Assembly: GCF_006716885.1 (NCBI RefSeq)
Contig: NZ_VFPU01000002.1
Coordinates: 124,001 to 188,000 of the forward strand
DNA: 64,000 nt
From: Ornithinimicrobium humiphilum
GTDB taxonomy: Bacteria; Actinomycetota; Actinomycetes; Actinomycetales; Dermatophilaceae
Direction: 5' to 3'
How positions within the stretch are numbered: the stretch's first letter is position 1; the number at the start of each line of letters is the position of its first letter. The notes under the pieces were generated by a model. That model was not told the origin of the DNA and made no database searches. It saw only the letters and a list, made by a program, of their open reading frames with translations. This document shows positions 1 to 7,918 of this stretch, piece after piece. The position numbers were made by a program, and so were the translations under genes.

Positions 1-1
1 G

Positions 2-133
2 GCCTCGGTGCCCGTGCTCGCGACCGTGGTCGGCGTGCTCGGTGGCAGCTGGCCCCTCGTCCTGACCCTGGCCGTCGTGGCCTACGTGGTGGCGCGGAGG
101 AAGGGACACCTCCCCCACCACACCCACGGCTGA
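2..133 (+). CDS. C-terminal end of a membrane protein (partial)
   Basis: The frame that ends at the TGA at 131-133 is open to the window edge and gives about 43 residues. It reads as one or two hydrophobic segments (around GVLGG and LVLTLAVVAYVV), then a basic, His-containing tail (ARRKGHLPHHTHG). This is the cytoplasmic end of an integral membrane protein. The family cannot be named from so short a piece. It is transcribed toward the 4-TM protein and multicopper oxidase genes, but a strong hairpin lies between, so it is probably a separate unit. Confidence 0.5.
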   Translation, partial: ASVPVLATVVGVLGGSWPLVLTLAVVAYVVARRKGHLPHHTHG

Positions 134-165
134 CGGGTGCGGGCCGCCCTACCGGCCCCCCGTCC

Positions 166-203
166 GGCGCCGGTGAGCTCCGGGGACAGAGCTCACCGGC
201 GCC
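166..203 (+). terminator. Hairpin terminator
   Basis: A perfect 15-bp inverted repeat (166-180 with 189-203) closes an 8-nt loop. It lies just after the partial membrane gene and has no U-tract, as is common for actinobacterial terminators. Confidence 0.7.
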
Positions 204-270
204 CCGTCCTGTCCTCCGTCTCGCACCTGCCCCCGACACCTGCTCGACACGAATCCCCGCGAGGTCCGTC

Positions 271-744
271 ATGACGTCCACCGCCCTTCCCGTCACGGCT
301 GTGGCTCCCCGGCCCCGCCCGACCGCCCGCACCGGCACCGCGCTGTGGATCTTCCGCGTGGTCTCCCTGGTGCAGGCGACCGGGATGGTGCTGATGCCCT
401 ATCTCATCGGCTCCTTCCTCCAGGGCCACTACCCGGCGCTGAAGATGCACGCCACGGTCGGCGGGCTGCTCATGCTGCTGACGATGCTCGAGCTGGCCGC
501 CGCGGCGCTGCTGCGCTGGCCCGGGCGTCTGCCGCTCTGGCCCGCCCTCGCCGTGCTGGGCCTGCTCGTCCTGCTGCCGACCCAGCTGGGTCTGGGCTAC
601 CTCCGCGAGGTCGCCCTGCACGTGCCGCTCGGCGTCCTGCTGGTCGCCGGCAGCGTCGCGCTCGCCGGCTGGGCCTGGACGCCCGGTCGGGCCCGGCGCT
701 CCACCCTCCCGGCCAGCCCGGCCCGCCCGGAGGTGCGCGCATGA
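271..744 (+). CDS. Four-TM membrane protein coupled to the multicopper oxidase
   Basis: This 157-residue protein has a short polar N-terminus and then four hydrophobic stretches, near residues 25-45, 62-82, 90-108 and 115-135. The family is not recognised. A conserved small integral membrane protein upstream of a copper oxidase is a known arrangement, but no metal ligand motif is obvious here. Its stop overlaps the ATG of the oxidase gene in an ATGA (741-744), so the two are translationally coupled. A role in maturation or electron transfer for the oxidase is inferred from this coupling only. No strong ribosome binding site precedes the ATG. Confidence 0.75.
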   Translation: MTSTALPVTAVAPRPRPTARTGTALWIFRVVSLVQATGMVLMPYLIGSFLQGHYPALKMHATVGGLLMLLTMLELAAAALLRWPGRLPLWPALAVLGLLVLLPTQLGLGYLREVALHVPLGVLLVAGSVALAGWAWTPGRARRSTLPASPARPEVRA

Positions 745-2321
745 GGGTCTCGCGCCGCTCCTTCCTCACCCTCGCGGGTGGGGTGGTCTCCGCCGGCGCC
801 GTCGCCACGATCGCCGGCTGCTCCACGCTGCCCGGTGCCCCGCCCCGGACCGGCTCGACCGGGGCCCTGCTGCGCAGCGCGGTGCCGCTGCCGGAGCCCT
901 ACTCCGTGCCGCTGCCCCTCGTGCCGGTCGCCCGTCCCGAGGGCGGCGGGGCGACCTACCTGCTGCGGGCCGCGGCGGCCGACCTGGAGATCCTGCCCGG
1001 GCGCACCACCCGGGCGCTGACCTACGGCGGCTCCTTCCCCGGCCCGACGATCGCGGTGCGGGTCGGCGAGCAGACCACCGTGCGGCTGACCAACGACCTC
1101 GACCGGAGCACGGTGCTCCACCTGCACGGCGGCGTGACCCCGCCGGAGCACGACGGCTGGCCCACCGACCTCGTCGAGCCCGGTCAGACCCGGGACTACG
1201 TCTACCCGCTCGAGCAGCGCGCCGCGCCGCTCTGGTACCACGACCACACGCTCGACCACACCGGTCCGAACGTCTACGCCGGTCTCGCCGGCGCCTTCCT
1301 GCTGAGCGACCCGGCCGAGGACGACCTCGGCCTGCCGCGTGACGAGCGCGACGTGACGCTGGTCGTCTGCGACCGGGCGTTCGGGCCCGACGCCGAGCTG
1401 GCCTACCCCGCCCTCGACCCCGAGGGGCGTCTCGGCGGGGTCGAGGAGCGCTACCACGGCGGCGTGCTGGGCGACTGCGTCCTGGTCAACGGGGCTCCGT
1501 GGCCGGTGATGGAGGCCGACGCGGCGCGCTACCGCTTCCGCGTGCTCAACGCCTCCAACGCCCGGCGCTACGAGCTCGCCCTCGACTCCGGCGTCTCGTT
1601 CGTCCAGGTCGGCACCGACCTCGGACTGCTCGCGCGGCCCCGACCCCGGGAGACGGTCGTCCTGGCTCCCGGCGAGCGCGCCGACGTGGTCGTCGACCTC
1701 TCCGGGGTGGCCGCCGGCACCCGCGTGACGATGACCAACCGACTGGGGTCCGGCCGTGCCCGGGACGTGATGCAGCTCCACGTCGTCCGCCGCGCGGCCG
1801 ACGACTCGCGCGTGCCCGAGGTGCTGTCCGAGATCGAGCACCTCGACCCCGCCTCGGTCGCGGTCACCCGGGACCTGCACTTCGCCCTGGGCCCGGTCGC
1901 GGCGATCGGCGAGGAGCGGGCGGCCGGCAGCGGTTCGCACGCCGGCTCCGGCGGCCACAGCGCCGGTGGGCACGGTGGCGGCCCGGACCACTCCGTCCAC
2001 CCCGAGATGCGCGCGCGCGGGGTGTGGACGGTGGCCGGCGTCAGCTGGGCCGACGACCGCGACGTCGCGACCCCGGTGCTCGGGACCGTCGAGCGCTGGC
2101 GGCTGTCGAGCGACGTGCACCACCCGGTGCACGCCCATCTGCTCCACATGCAGGTCGACACGGGCGACGGCCCCGCCTGGAAGGACACCATCGACCTGGT
2201 GCCCGGATCCACGGCCGAGGTGCTGGTCCCGGTGCGCGGCTATCGCGGGCGCTACGTGCTCCACTGCCACAACCTCGAGCACGAGGACATGATGATGATG
2301 GTGCCCTTCCGGGTGGTCTGA
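741..2321 (+). CDS. Multicopper oxidase, Tat-exported lipoprotein
   Basis: This is a three-cupredoxin oxidase of the CueO/CotA/bilirubin-oxidase type, expected to oxidise Cu(I) or phenolic substrates with O2 outside the membrane. The 526-residue protein begins with a twin-arginine signal (SRRSFLTLAG) and a lipobox ending at Cys27. All four copper motifs are present: HLHG (127-130), WYHDHTLDH (165-173), HPVHAH and HCHNLEHEDMMMM near the end. A Gly/His-rich insert lies before the last domain. The frame is open further upstream, but the start at 741 is fixed by the signal peptide and by overlap with the preceding gene. Substrate preference cannot be read from sequence. Confidence 0.93.
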   Translation: MRVSRRSFLTLAGGVVSAGAVATIAGCSTLPGAPPRTGSTGALLRSAVPLPEPYSVPLPLVPVARPEGGGATYLLRAAAADLEILPGRTTRALTYGGSFPGPTIAVRVGEQTTVRLTNDLDRSTVLHLHGGVTPPEHDGWPTDLVEPGQTRDYVYPLEQRAAPLWYHDHTLDHTGPNVYAGLAGAFLLSDPAEDDLGLPRDERDVTLVVCDRAFGPDAELAYPALDPEGRLGGVEERYHGGVLGDCVLVNGAPWPVMEADAARYRFRVLNASNARRYELALDSGVSFVQVGTDLGLLARPRPRETVVLAPGERADVVVDLSGVAAGTRVTMTNRLGSGRARDVMQLHVVRRAADDSRVPEVLSEIEHLDPASVAVTRDLHFALGPVAAIGEERAAGSGSHAGSGGHSAGGHGGGPDHSVHPEMRARGVWTVAGVSWADDRDVATPVLGTVERWRLSSDVHHPVHAHLLHMQVDTGDGPAWKDTIDLVPGSTAEVLVPVRGYRGRYVLHCHNLEHEDMMMMVPFRVV

Positions 2322-2427
2322 CCTCGGCGCCGTCGCACGGACGCACGGAACGACGGGGGCTGTCCCCCCGTCAGATCCGGGAGCCCACCTGCTGACGCAA
2401 CCCTCCCCCGTGAGAGAGGCTGGAGAC

Positions 2428-3105
2428 ATGAGCGACATCCACCGCACCGACCCCGACGAGCCCCGTCCTCCGATCCCGCCGCAGCCGTCCGCCCCGGACG
2501 CGCCCGCCGAGGAGCCCCCGCCGCCCTCGGGTGCCCCCGTCGGTCCGCCCGCCGGCACCTACGGCGCTCCCCCGCAGCAGGACGTCTGGGGCGTGCGTCC
2601 GCCGTCCCTGGACAGCCCGGCGACCTACGGCGCCGCGGGCTCCCACGGCAGCACCGGCCCGGGCGGCTCCGCGACGGGCTCCCCGTCGGGCTCGAAGCTC
2701 GACAAGGGCTTCTCAGCGCTGCAGAAGTCGCCGCTGCGCCGTGACACCGACGACGGCATCATCGGTGGTGTCGCCGCCGGGGTCGCCAAGCAGCTCAACA
2801 TCTCCCCGGCCGCGGCCCGCATCGGCACCATCGTGCTGTCGCTCTTCTTCGGCAGCGGCATCGCCGCCTACCTCATCGCCTGGGCACTCCTGCCCGACCA
2901 GACGGGCAAGACCCACGTCGAGCAGGGCGTCAAGGGCGGCAACGCGCAGTCGCTGATCATCACCGTGCTCGCCGGGCTGTCCGCCCTGGGCATGCTCGGC
3001 ACGATCTTCGACGGCCTGGGCTGGCTGGTGCCGATCGCCCTGACCGGCGGCCTCGTCTACTACGTCGTCAACGCCGCTCGGAAGGGCGACGGCACGACGG
3101 GCTGA
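2428..3105 (+). CDS. PspC-domain membrane protein
   Basis: The 225-residue protein has a long Pro/Ser/Gly-rich N-terminus (about 1-95) followed by a PspC domain (about 98-160) with the hallmark pattern DDGIIGGVAAGVA and a hydrophobic segment ending in AWALLPDQ. Two more hydrophobic stretches follow. PspC proteins take part in envelope-stress sensing, but the adjacent genes are not other psp genes. The ATG at 2428 is preferred over a GTG 18 nt upstream because the AGAGAGG at 2413-2419 would be inside the longer form and is well spaced for the ATG. It converges on the next gene. Confidence 0.88.
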   Translation: MSDIHRTDPDEPRPPIPPQPSAPDAPAEEPPPPSGAPVGPPAGTYGAPPQQDVWGVRPPSLDSPATYGAAGSHGSTGPGGSATGSPSGSKLDKGFSALQKSPLRRDTDDGIIGGVAAGVAKQLNISPAAARIGTIVLSLFFGSGIAAYLIAWALLPDQTGKTHVEQGVKGGNAQSLIITVLAGLSALGMLGTIFDGLGWLVPIALTGGLVYYVVNAARKGDGTTG

Positions 3106-3137
3106 GGCTTCGCGGCGCCGACCCGCACCCGCCGACC

Positions 3138-4043
3138 TCAGCCCAGGCTCACGCGCAGCTCGTGCAGCCGCAGCATCGTGGCGTCCACCGCACGGATGGC
3201 GTCGGTGACCTGCCGCTTGGCCTTGCCGATGCGGTCGGCCACGAACAGGTCGGTGACGACGTTGTCGAACCAGATGTCGAGCCCCCGCGAGAGGCCGTCG
3301 ACCATCGGGGCGTCGATCCCGGGCAGCTCGACGTCGGCCAGCTCGCGCGAGAACCGCTGCAACGCCACGCTCGCGGTGTCCAGGAGGTCGGCGGCCTTGT
3401 CGAGCTCGTCGTGCTTGAGCATCGAGGAGAACATCCCGCCGCCCATCACGTCCCAGGTCGACCAGCCCTCGGCGCTGTCGAGGCGCTTCCTGGCCTCCTG
3501 CAGCGCACCGTAGGCCTCGGATCCCGCGGCGAGCGCCTCGTCGAGCTCCCGACGCCAGCGCACGTCCTCCAGGAGGCGGCCCGCCTCGGCCGCGCGCTCG
3601 CGCAGCACGACCGCACCGGGCTCCTCGGCCGCCTGCCGGACCTCGACGAGCACCGCCTCGTAGCCCGCGTCGACGTCGCCGAGGGCGGCCCGGGCGGCCT
3701 CCAGCCGCTGGGCCTCCTGGACGACGACGTCGCGGTGCCGGCGGGCCCGCTCGTGGGCGAGCTCCGCCGCCTGCGCCTCGGCCTGCTCGGCCGTCAACCG
3801 CTCGGTGAGGTCCCCCCGCACCGACGCCCACACCCGGGAGGGCGAGAGCCCCCTCGACTCCAGGCGGCGCACGTCGGTCCGCTCCTTCTCCAGCGCCCGG
3901 CCCAGCCGGTCGAGCTCCTGCTCGGCCTCGCGCAGCTGCGGCTGCAGCGCGGCCAGCCGGCTGGTCAGACGCTGGTGCTCGGCACGCGCCGCGGTGGTCT
4001 CGTCGAAGCGGCGGGCGAGCACGGCATACCTGTCCTCGTTCAT
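3138..4043 (-). CDS. Coiled-coil protein of unknown function
   Basis: The 301-residue protein lacks a signal peptide and membrane segments. Its first 130 residues are dominated by Arg/Glu/Ala/Leu heptads typical of a long coiled coil. The second half has a more globular composition (motif GWSTWDVMGGGMFSSMLKHDELDKA) and ends in another helical region. I do not recognise the family; homologues are usually called hypothetical. The ATG at 4043 is chosen because the upstream extension of the open frame is low complexity and overlaps the divergent lipoprotein gene. The two genes start 110 nt apart and may share a control region. Confidence 0.8.
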   Translation of the reverse strand: MNEDRYAVLARRFDETTAARAEHQRLTSRLAALQPQLREAEQELDRLGRALEKERTDVRRLESRGLSPSRVWASVRGDLTERLTAEQAEAQAAELAHERARRHRDVVVQEAQRLEAARAALGDVDAGYEAVLVEVRQAAEEPGAVVLRERAAEAGRLLEDVRWRRELDEALAAGSEAYGALQEARKRLDSAEGWSTWDVMGGGMFSSMLKHDELDKAADLLDTASVALQRFSRELADVELPGIDAPMVDGLSRGLDIWFDNVVTDLFVADRIGKAKRQVTDAIRAVDATMLRLHELRVSLG

Positions 4044-4152
4044 GCCCGTTCCGACGCCGGACCGGACGCGTGCGTTCCGCGGGAACCGGCCGGTCGGCAC
4101 CGGCGTCAGATGCTCGACACCGCCGTCGACCGCACTCCCCCAGGAGGCCCCG

Positions 4153-6177
4153 ATGCCTCGGACGCCAGCCCTCCTCGCGCTCTGCCTCGGCTCCGCGCTC
4201 GCCCTCGCCTCGTGCGCGGAGGCGCCGCCGAGAGATCCGGACCCGGCCCGGACGACCCCCTCCGGCCCCTGGGACGCTGCCGCGGCGAAGGCCGCCGTCA
4301 CCGTCCTCCCCGTCGGCTACCTCGCCGACTTCGACGACTGCGCCGACCTGCTCACCTACTACCAGGCCAACGCCCTGGAGCTGGTCGGCCCCTACGGCCT
4401 CGGGGGCGGCTGGTACGGCGCCGAGGACAGCGCGGGTGGTGATGCCGGCACCGACATGGCCGCCTCCGAGGCCGACGGCGCGAGCCGGCCCGACCACTCC
4501 ACCACCAACGTGCAGGAGGAGGGCGTCGACGAGCCCGACGTCGTCAAGACCGACGGCCGCATCATCGTCACCGTCGCCAACGGCTCGGTGCGGATCGTCG
4601 ACGCCGCCGACCCGAGGATCCTCTCGACCGTCCCCCTGCCGGGCCGCGGTGACACCCTCTACCCCTCCGAGGTCCTGTTGCACGAGGGGACGCTCGTGGT
4701 GCTGAGCCAGGAGTGGAGCGGGGCGCCGCGCCCCGTCGACGACACCTTCGTCGCCTTCTCCCCCGAGCGCACCGTCGTGACCCGGGTCGACGTGTCCGAC
4801 CCCTCCTCCCCCCGCGTGCTCGGCTCGGTCCGGCTGGAGGGCGGCTACCGCTCCGCACGGCTCGTGGGCGACGCCCTGCGCATGGTCATGGTCACCGAGC
4901 CCCCCGGCGTCGTGCAGACCTCTCCCCGCTCGGGCAGCATGAAGGCCGAGCAGGAGTCCACCGAGCGCAACCGCGAGCTGATCCGCGCGACGACCATCGA
5001 CGACTGGGTGCCGCACGTCCAGGTCCTCGACGCCCGCGGTCAGGTGCAGTCGACCGACGCGCTGCTCGGCTGCGACCAGATCACCCGGCCGCGCGACCCC
5101 GCAGGCCTGTCGACGATGTCCGTGCTGACCTTCGACCTCGGCGCCGACTCCGCCGAGCCGGTCTCGGCCACCGGCCTGGTCGCCTCCGGCGGCACCGTCT
5201 ACGCCTCTCCGGACCGTCTCGTGGTGGCCACCAGCGCATGGGACGTCTGGGCCTGGGCGGGCAGCCCCGCGATCGACACGATCTGGCCCGGCGGCCGCCC
5301 GGCCCACCGGACCAGCCTGCACGTCTTCGACATCAGCGACCCCACGACCACCACGTGGACCGCCTCGGGCGAGGTCCCGGGGCACCTGCTCAACCAGTGG
5401 GCGCTCGACGAGGAGGACGGCGTCCTCCGGGTCGCGACCACGCTCGAGCCGGCCGGCGCCTCCCAGAGCTCGTCCTCCTCGCTGGTCGTGCTGCGCGAGG
5501 ACGACGGCTCCCTCGTCGAGACCGGCCGCGTCGACGGGCTCGGGGTCACCGAGACCATCCGCTCGGTCCGCTACCTGAACGCCGACCTCGCCGCGGTGGT
5601 CACCTTCCGCCAGACCGACCCGCTCTACCTGATCGACACCAGCGACCCGGCCGCCCCGCGGGTGGCCGGCGAGCTCAAGATCCCGGGCTACTCCGCCTAC
5701 CTGCACCCGATCGGCGAGGGGCGGCTCCTCGGGGTCGGCCAGGACGCCGACGAGCGCACCGGGCGGACGAAGGGCCTGCAGATGTCCCTCTTCGACATCA
5801 GCGACCCGAGCGCCCCGCGCCAGCTGCAGGTGCTCAGCTGGCCTGACAGCTACTCCACCATCGAGCAGGACCACCGCGCCTTCACCTGGTGGCCGGCGAC
5901 CGGTCAGGTCGTCCTGCCGGTCACCCGCTGGGGTGGCTGGGAGGGCACGAGCTCGGAGGATGAGGAGGCGTTCGGCGGCGTCACCCTGGTCACCGTCGAC
6001 GAGACGGGTATGACGGAGGGCCGGTCGGTCAGCACCGCACCGAAGCACCGCGGCTGGGGCGAGGGCCCGCAGCGGACGGTCGTCATCGGCGACTCGCTGT
6101 GGACGCTCGACTGGCAGGGTCTGGCCCGCTTCGACCTGGCCACCCTGGAGGGCGGCTGGGTGCTCGACCTGCCGTAG
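4153..6177 (+). CDS. Secreted lipoprotein with a C-terminal beta-propeller
   Basis: The 674-residue protein starts with a lipoprotein signal ending LALASC (Cys21) and is expected to be anchored on the outside of the membrane. The body holds repeated blades marked by DISDP or DTSDP turns (for example HVFDISDPTTTTW and SLFDISDPSAPRQ). This matches the family of secreted proteins with a propeller distantly related to WD-40. An acidic NVQEEGVDEPDVVKTDG motif, typical of the family, precedes the propeller. The ATG at 4153 follows an AGGAGG at 4142-4147. The molecular function of the family is unknown, and no partner is apparent next door. Confidence 0.88.
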   Translation: MPRTPALLALCLGSALALASCAEAPPRDPDPARTTPSGPWDAAAAKAAVTVLPVGYLADFDDCADLLTYYQANALELVGPYGLGGGWYGAEDSAGGDAGTDMAASEADGASRPDHSTTNVQEEGVDEPDVVKTDGRIIVTVANGSVRIVDAADPRILSTVPLPGRGDTLYPSEVLLHEGTLVVLSQEWSGAPRPVDDTFVAFSPERTVVTRVDVSDPSSPRVLGSVRLEGGYRSARLVGDALRMVMVTEPPGVVQTSPRSGSMKAEQESTERNRELIRATTIDDWVPHVQVLDARGQVQSTDALLGCDQITRPRDPAGLSTMSVLTFDLGADSAEPVSATGLVASGGTVYASPDRLVVATSAWDVWAWAGSPAIDTIWPGGRPAHRTSLHVFDISDPTTTTWTASGEVPGHLLNQWALDEEDGVLRVATTLEPAGASQSSSSSLVVLREDDGSLVETGRVDGLGVTETIRSVRYLNADLAAVVTFRQTDPLYLIDTSDPAAPRVAGELKIPGYSAYLHPIGEGRLLGVGQDADERTGRTKGLQMSLFDISDPSAPRQLQVLSWPDSYSTIEQDHRAFTWWPATGQVVLPVTRWGGWEGTSSEDEEAFGGVTLVTVDETGMTEGRSVSTAPKHRGWGEGPQRTVVIGDSLWTLDWQGLARFDLATLEGGWVLDLP

Positions 6178-6216
6178 GAGGTTCGTGGGCGACACGGGTT
6201 CGTCGACGCAGGAGAC

Positions 6217-6238
6217 GCGGGAGGCGGAGACCTCCCGC
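6217..6238 (+). terminator. Hairpin terminator
   Basis: An 8-bp GC-rich stem (GCGGGAGG with CCTCCCGC) and 6-nt loop lie about 40 nt after the propeller lipoprotein gene. Confidence 0.5.
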
Positions 6239-6343
6239 GCCTCTCCTTCTGCCAGAGGCCGTCTTTCCCGCAGATCATCACCACAGCCACAGATTCATCG
6301 AAGAATCATCGACGACGCCGCTCCAGGCTGCCATCTCACCGAA

Positions 6344-6373
6344 TTGACTTCGGAGAAGGAGCCCTGCTAGACA
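6344..6373 (+). promoter_or_regulatory. Candidate promoter of the metY leader
   Basis: TTGACT at 6344-6349 and TAGACA at 6368-6373 are 18 bp apart. The predicted transcription start falls at or next to the ATG at 6382, so the first short ORF would be translated without a leader. The region from 6178 to 6571 holds no normal-size gene: it contains the hairpin at 6217-6238, this promoter, the small ORF and the structured leader. Confidence 0.5.
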
Positions 6374-6381
6374 TGCCCTCC

Positions 6382-6417
6382 ATGAGCACCCCACGTCGCC
6401 GAATGCGCAGCTGCTGA
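6382..6417 (+). CDS. Candidate leader peptide MSTPRRRMRSC
   Basis: An 11-codon ORF ends Arg-Ser-Cys-stop. It can also start in frame at the ATG at 6373 (MPS added), which has a GAAGGAG about 12 nt upstream. Its position, 155 nt before a sulfur-assimilation operon, and the terminal Cys codon suggest a cysteine-responsive leader peptide, a logic known from leaderless Cys-rich uORFs in mycobacteria. Only one Cys codon is present, so a strong stall is not guaranteed. The Cys and stop codons (6412-6417) form part of the left arm of the long stem described next. Confidence 0.45.
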   Translation: MSTPRRRMRSC

Positions 6418-6519
6418 GCCCTCCCTCCACAGCTGCTTCCGCGACGTCGCGAGGCACCGGCACCCCTCGGAAGGGGGCCGGGCACGCCATACCTGCGCTG
6501 TGCGAGACGGGCTCAGCAG
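6411..6519 (+). promoter_or_regulatory. Structured 5' leader of metY-metX
   Basis: Positions 6411-6421 (CTGCTGAGCCC) are exactly complementary to 6509-6519, giving an 11-bp closing stem around an 87-nt interior. Inside are a CGCG-ACGT-CGCG hairpin (6440-6451), a 10-bp hairpin with one bulged A and a CGGA loop (6457-6481), and a weaker GCAC/GTGC stem (6482-6503). This is a multibranch RNA. By eye it does not match SAM-I, SAM-IV, SAH or cobalamin riboswitch consensus sequences. An alternative pairing partner exists because CAGCTGCT occurs twice (6408 and 6430). Confidence 0.45.
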
Positions 6520-6571
6520 TGTGACCCCACCTGCACCCCTCTCCACCTCTTCCCGAAGGACCAGCGCAGCC

Positions 6572-7915
6572 ATGAGCACCTACACCGACTTCACCACCCG
6601 CCAGATCCACGCCGGCCAGACCCCGGACCCGGCCACCGGAGCCCGGGCCCTGCCGATCTACCAGACGACCTCCTACGTCTTCGACGACGCCGACCAGGCC
6701 GCCAACCGCTTCGCGCTCGCCGAGCTCGGGCCGATCTACACCCGGATCAACAACCCGACCCAGGAGGTCGTGGAGAACCGCATCGCCGACCTCGAGGGCG
6801 GTGTCGGCGCCCTGCTCGTCGCCTCCGGCTCCTCGGCGATCACGCTGGCCATCCTCAACGTCGCGAGCGCCGGCGACCACGTCGTGGCCAGCCCGAGCCT
6901 CTACGGCGGCACCCAGAACCTCTTCGCCCACACCCTGCCGCGGCTCGGCATCACGGTGACCTTCGTCGAGGACCCGGCCGACCCCGAGTCCTGGCGGGCC
7001 GCGGCCCGGGACAACACCAAGGCGTTCTTCGGCGAGACCATCTCCAACCCGAGCAGCGACGTGCTCGACATCGAGGGCGTCTCCACCGTGGCGCACGAGG
7101 TCGGCGTGCCGCTCATCGTCGACAACACCGTCGCCACCCCCTACCTGACCCGCCCGCTCGAGCACGGCGCCGACGTCGTCGTGCACTCCGCGACGAAGTA
7201 CCTCGGCGGCCACGGCACCGCCATCGGCGGCGTCATCGTCGACGGCGGCACCTTCGACTACGGCGACCCGCGGCTGCAGGGCCGCTTCCCGGGCTTCGTC
7301 GAGCCCGACCCGAGCTACAACGGGCTGGTCTACGCCGAGGCGCTGGGCAAGGACGGCATCTTCGGCGTCAACCTCTCCTACATCCTCAAGGCCCGCGTGC
7401 AGCTGCTGCGCGACCTCGGCCCGGCGATCTCGCCGTTCAACGCCTTCCTGCTGGCCCAGGGCATCGAGACGCTGTCGCTGCGGGTGGAGCGCCACGTGAG
7501 CAACGCGCAGCGGGTCGTGGACTTCCTCTCCTCGCACCCGCAGGTCGAGAAGGTCATCTACGCCGGCACCCCCGACCACCCCTCGCACGAGCTGGCGCAG
7601 AAGTACCTGCCGCGCGGCGCGGGCGCCGTGCTCGCCTTCGAGATCGCCGGTGGCGCCGAGGCCGGGCGCGCCTTCGTCTCGGCGCTGCGGCTGCACAGCC
7701 ACGTCGCCAACATCGGTGACGTGCGCTCCCTCGTGATCCACCCGGCGTCGACCACGCACAGCCAGCTCGACGCCAAGGCGCTCGCCGGCGCCGGCGTGAC
7801 GCCCGGGCTGGTCCGCCTCGCGGTCGGCATCGAGGGCATCGAGGACATCCTGGCCGACCTCGAGGTCGGCTTCGAGGCCGCGGCCGCGACCGCCGGCGCC
7901 ACCGAGGCGGCCTGA
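6572..7915 (+). CDS. metY: O-acetylhomoserine sulfhydrylase
   Basis: This is a PLP enzyme of the Cys/Met-metabolism family that makes homocysteine from O-acetylhomoserine and sulfide. The 447-residue protein has the family signatures throughout: YTRINNPT, the substrate-cofactor region SGSSAITLA, and the PLP lysine in [11 protein letters not shown] (Lys209). The C-terminal [14 protein letters not shown] is typical of the sulfhydrylase rather than of cystathionine enzymes. The start at 6572 is supported by GAAGGA at 6555-6560. The frame is open upstream to 6500, but that part overlaps the leader RNA. metX follows after 3 nt, so the two form one operon. Confidence 0.95.
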   Translation: MSTYTDFTTRQIHAGQTPDPATGARALPIYQTTSYVFDDADQAANRFALAELGPIYTRINNPTQEVVENRIADLEGGVGALLVASGSSAITLAILNVASAGDHVVASPSLYGGTQNLFAHTLPRLGITVTFVEDPADPESWRAAARDNTKAFFGETISNPSSDVLDIEGVSTVAHEVGVPLIVDNTVATPYLTRPLEHGADVVVHSATKYLGGHGTAIGGVIVDGGTFDYGDPRLQGRFPGFVEPDPSYNGLVYAEALGKDGIFGVNLSYILKARVQLLRDLGPAISPFNAFLLAQGIETLSLRVERHVSNAQRVVDFLSSHPQVEKVIYAGTPDHPSHELAQKYLPRGAGAVLAFEIAGGAEAGRAFVSALRLHSHVANIGDVRSLVIHPASTTHSQLDAKALAGAGVTPGLVRLAVGIEGIEDILADLEVGFEAAAATAGATEAA

Positions 7916-7918
7916 GCC

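Noticed and set aside
597..2558. Long minus-strand frame of 653 codons across the multicopper oxidase gene
   Set aside because: It is the antisense shadow of a gene with complete family motifs, and its own translation is low-complexity with no recognisable domain. The same holds for the long antisense frames at 2713-6195, 6278-8929 and 43091-44581.
6411..6519. Known SAM, SAH or cobalamin riboswitch
   Set aside because: The conserved core sequences of these classes were looked for by eye and not found. A covariance-model search would settle this.
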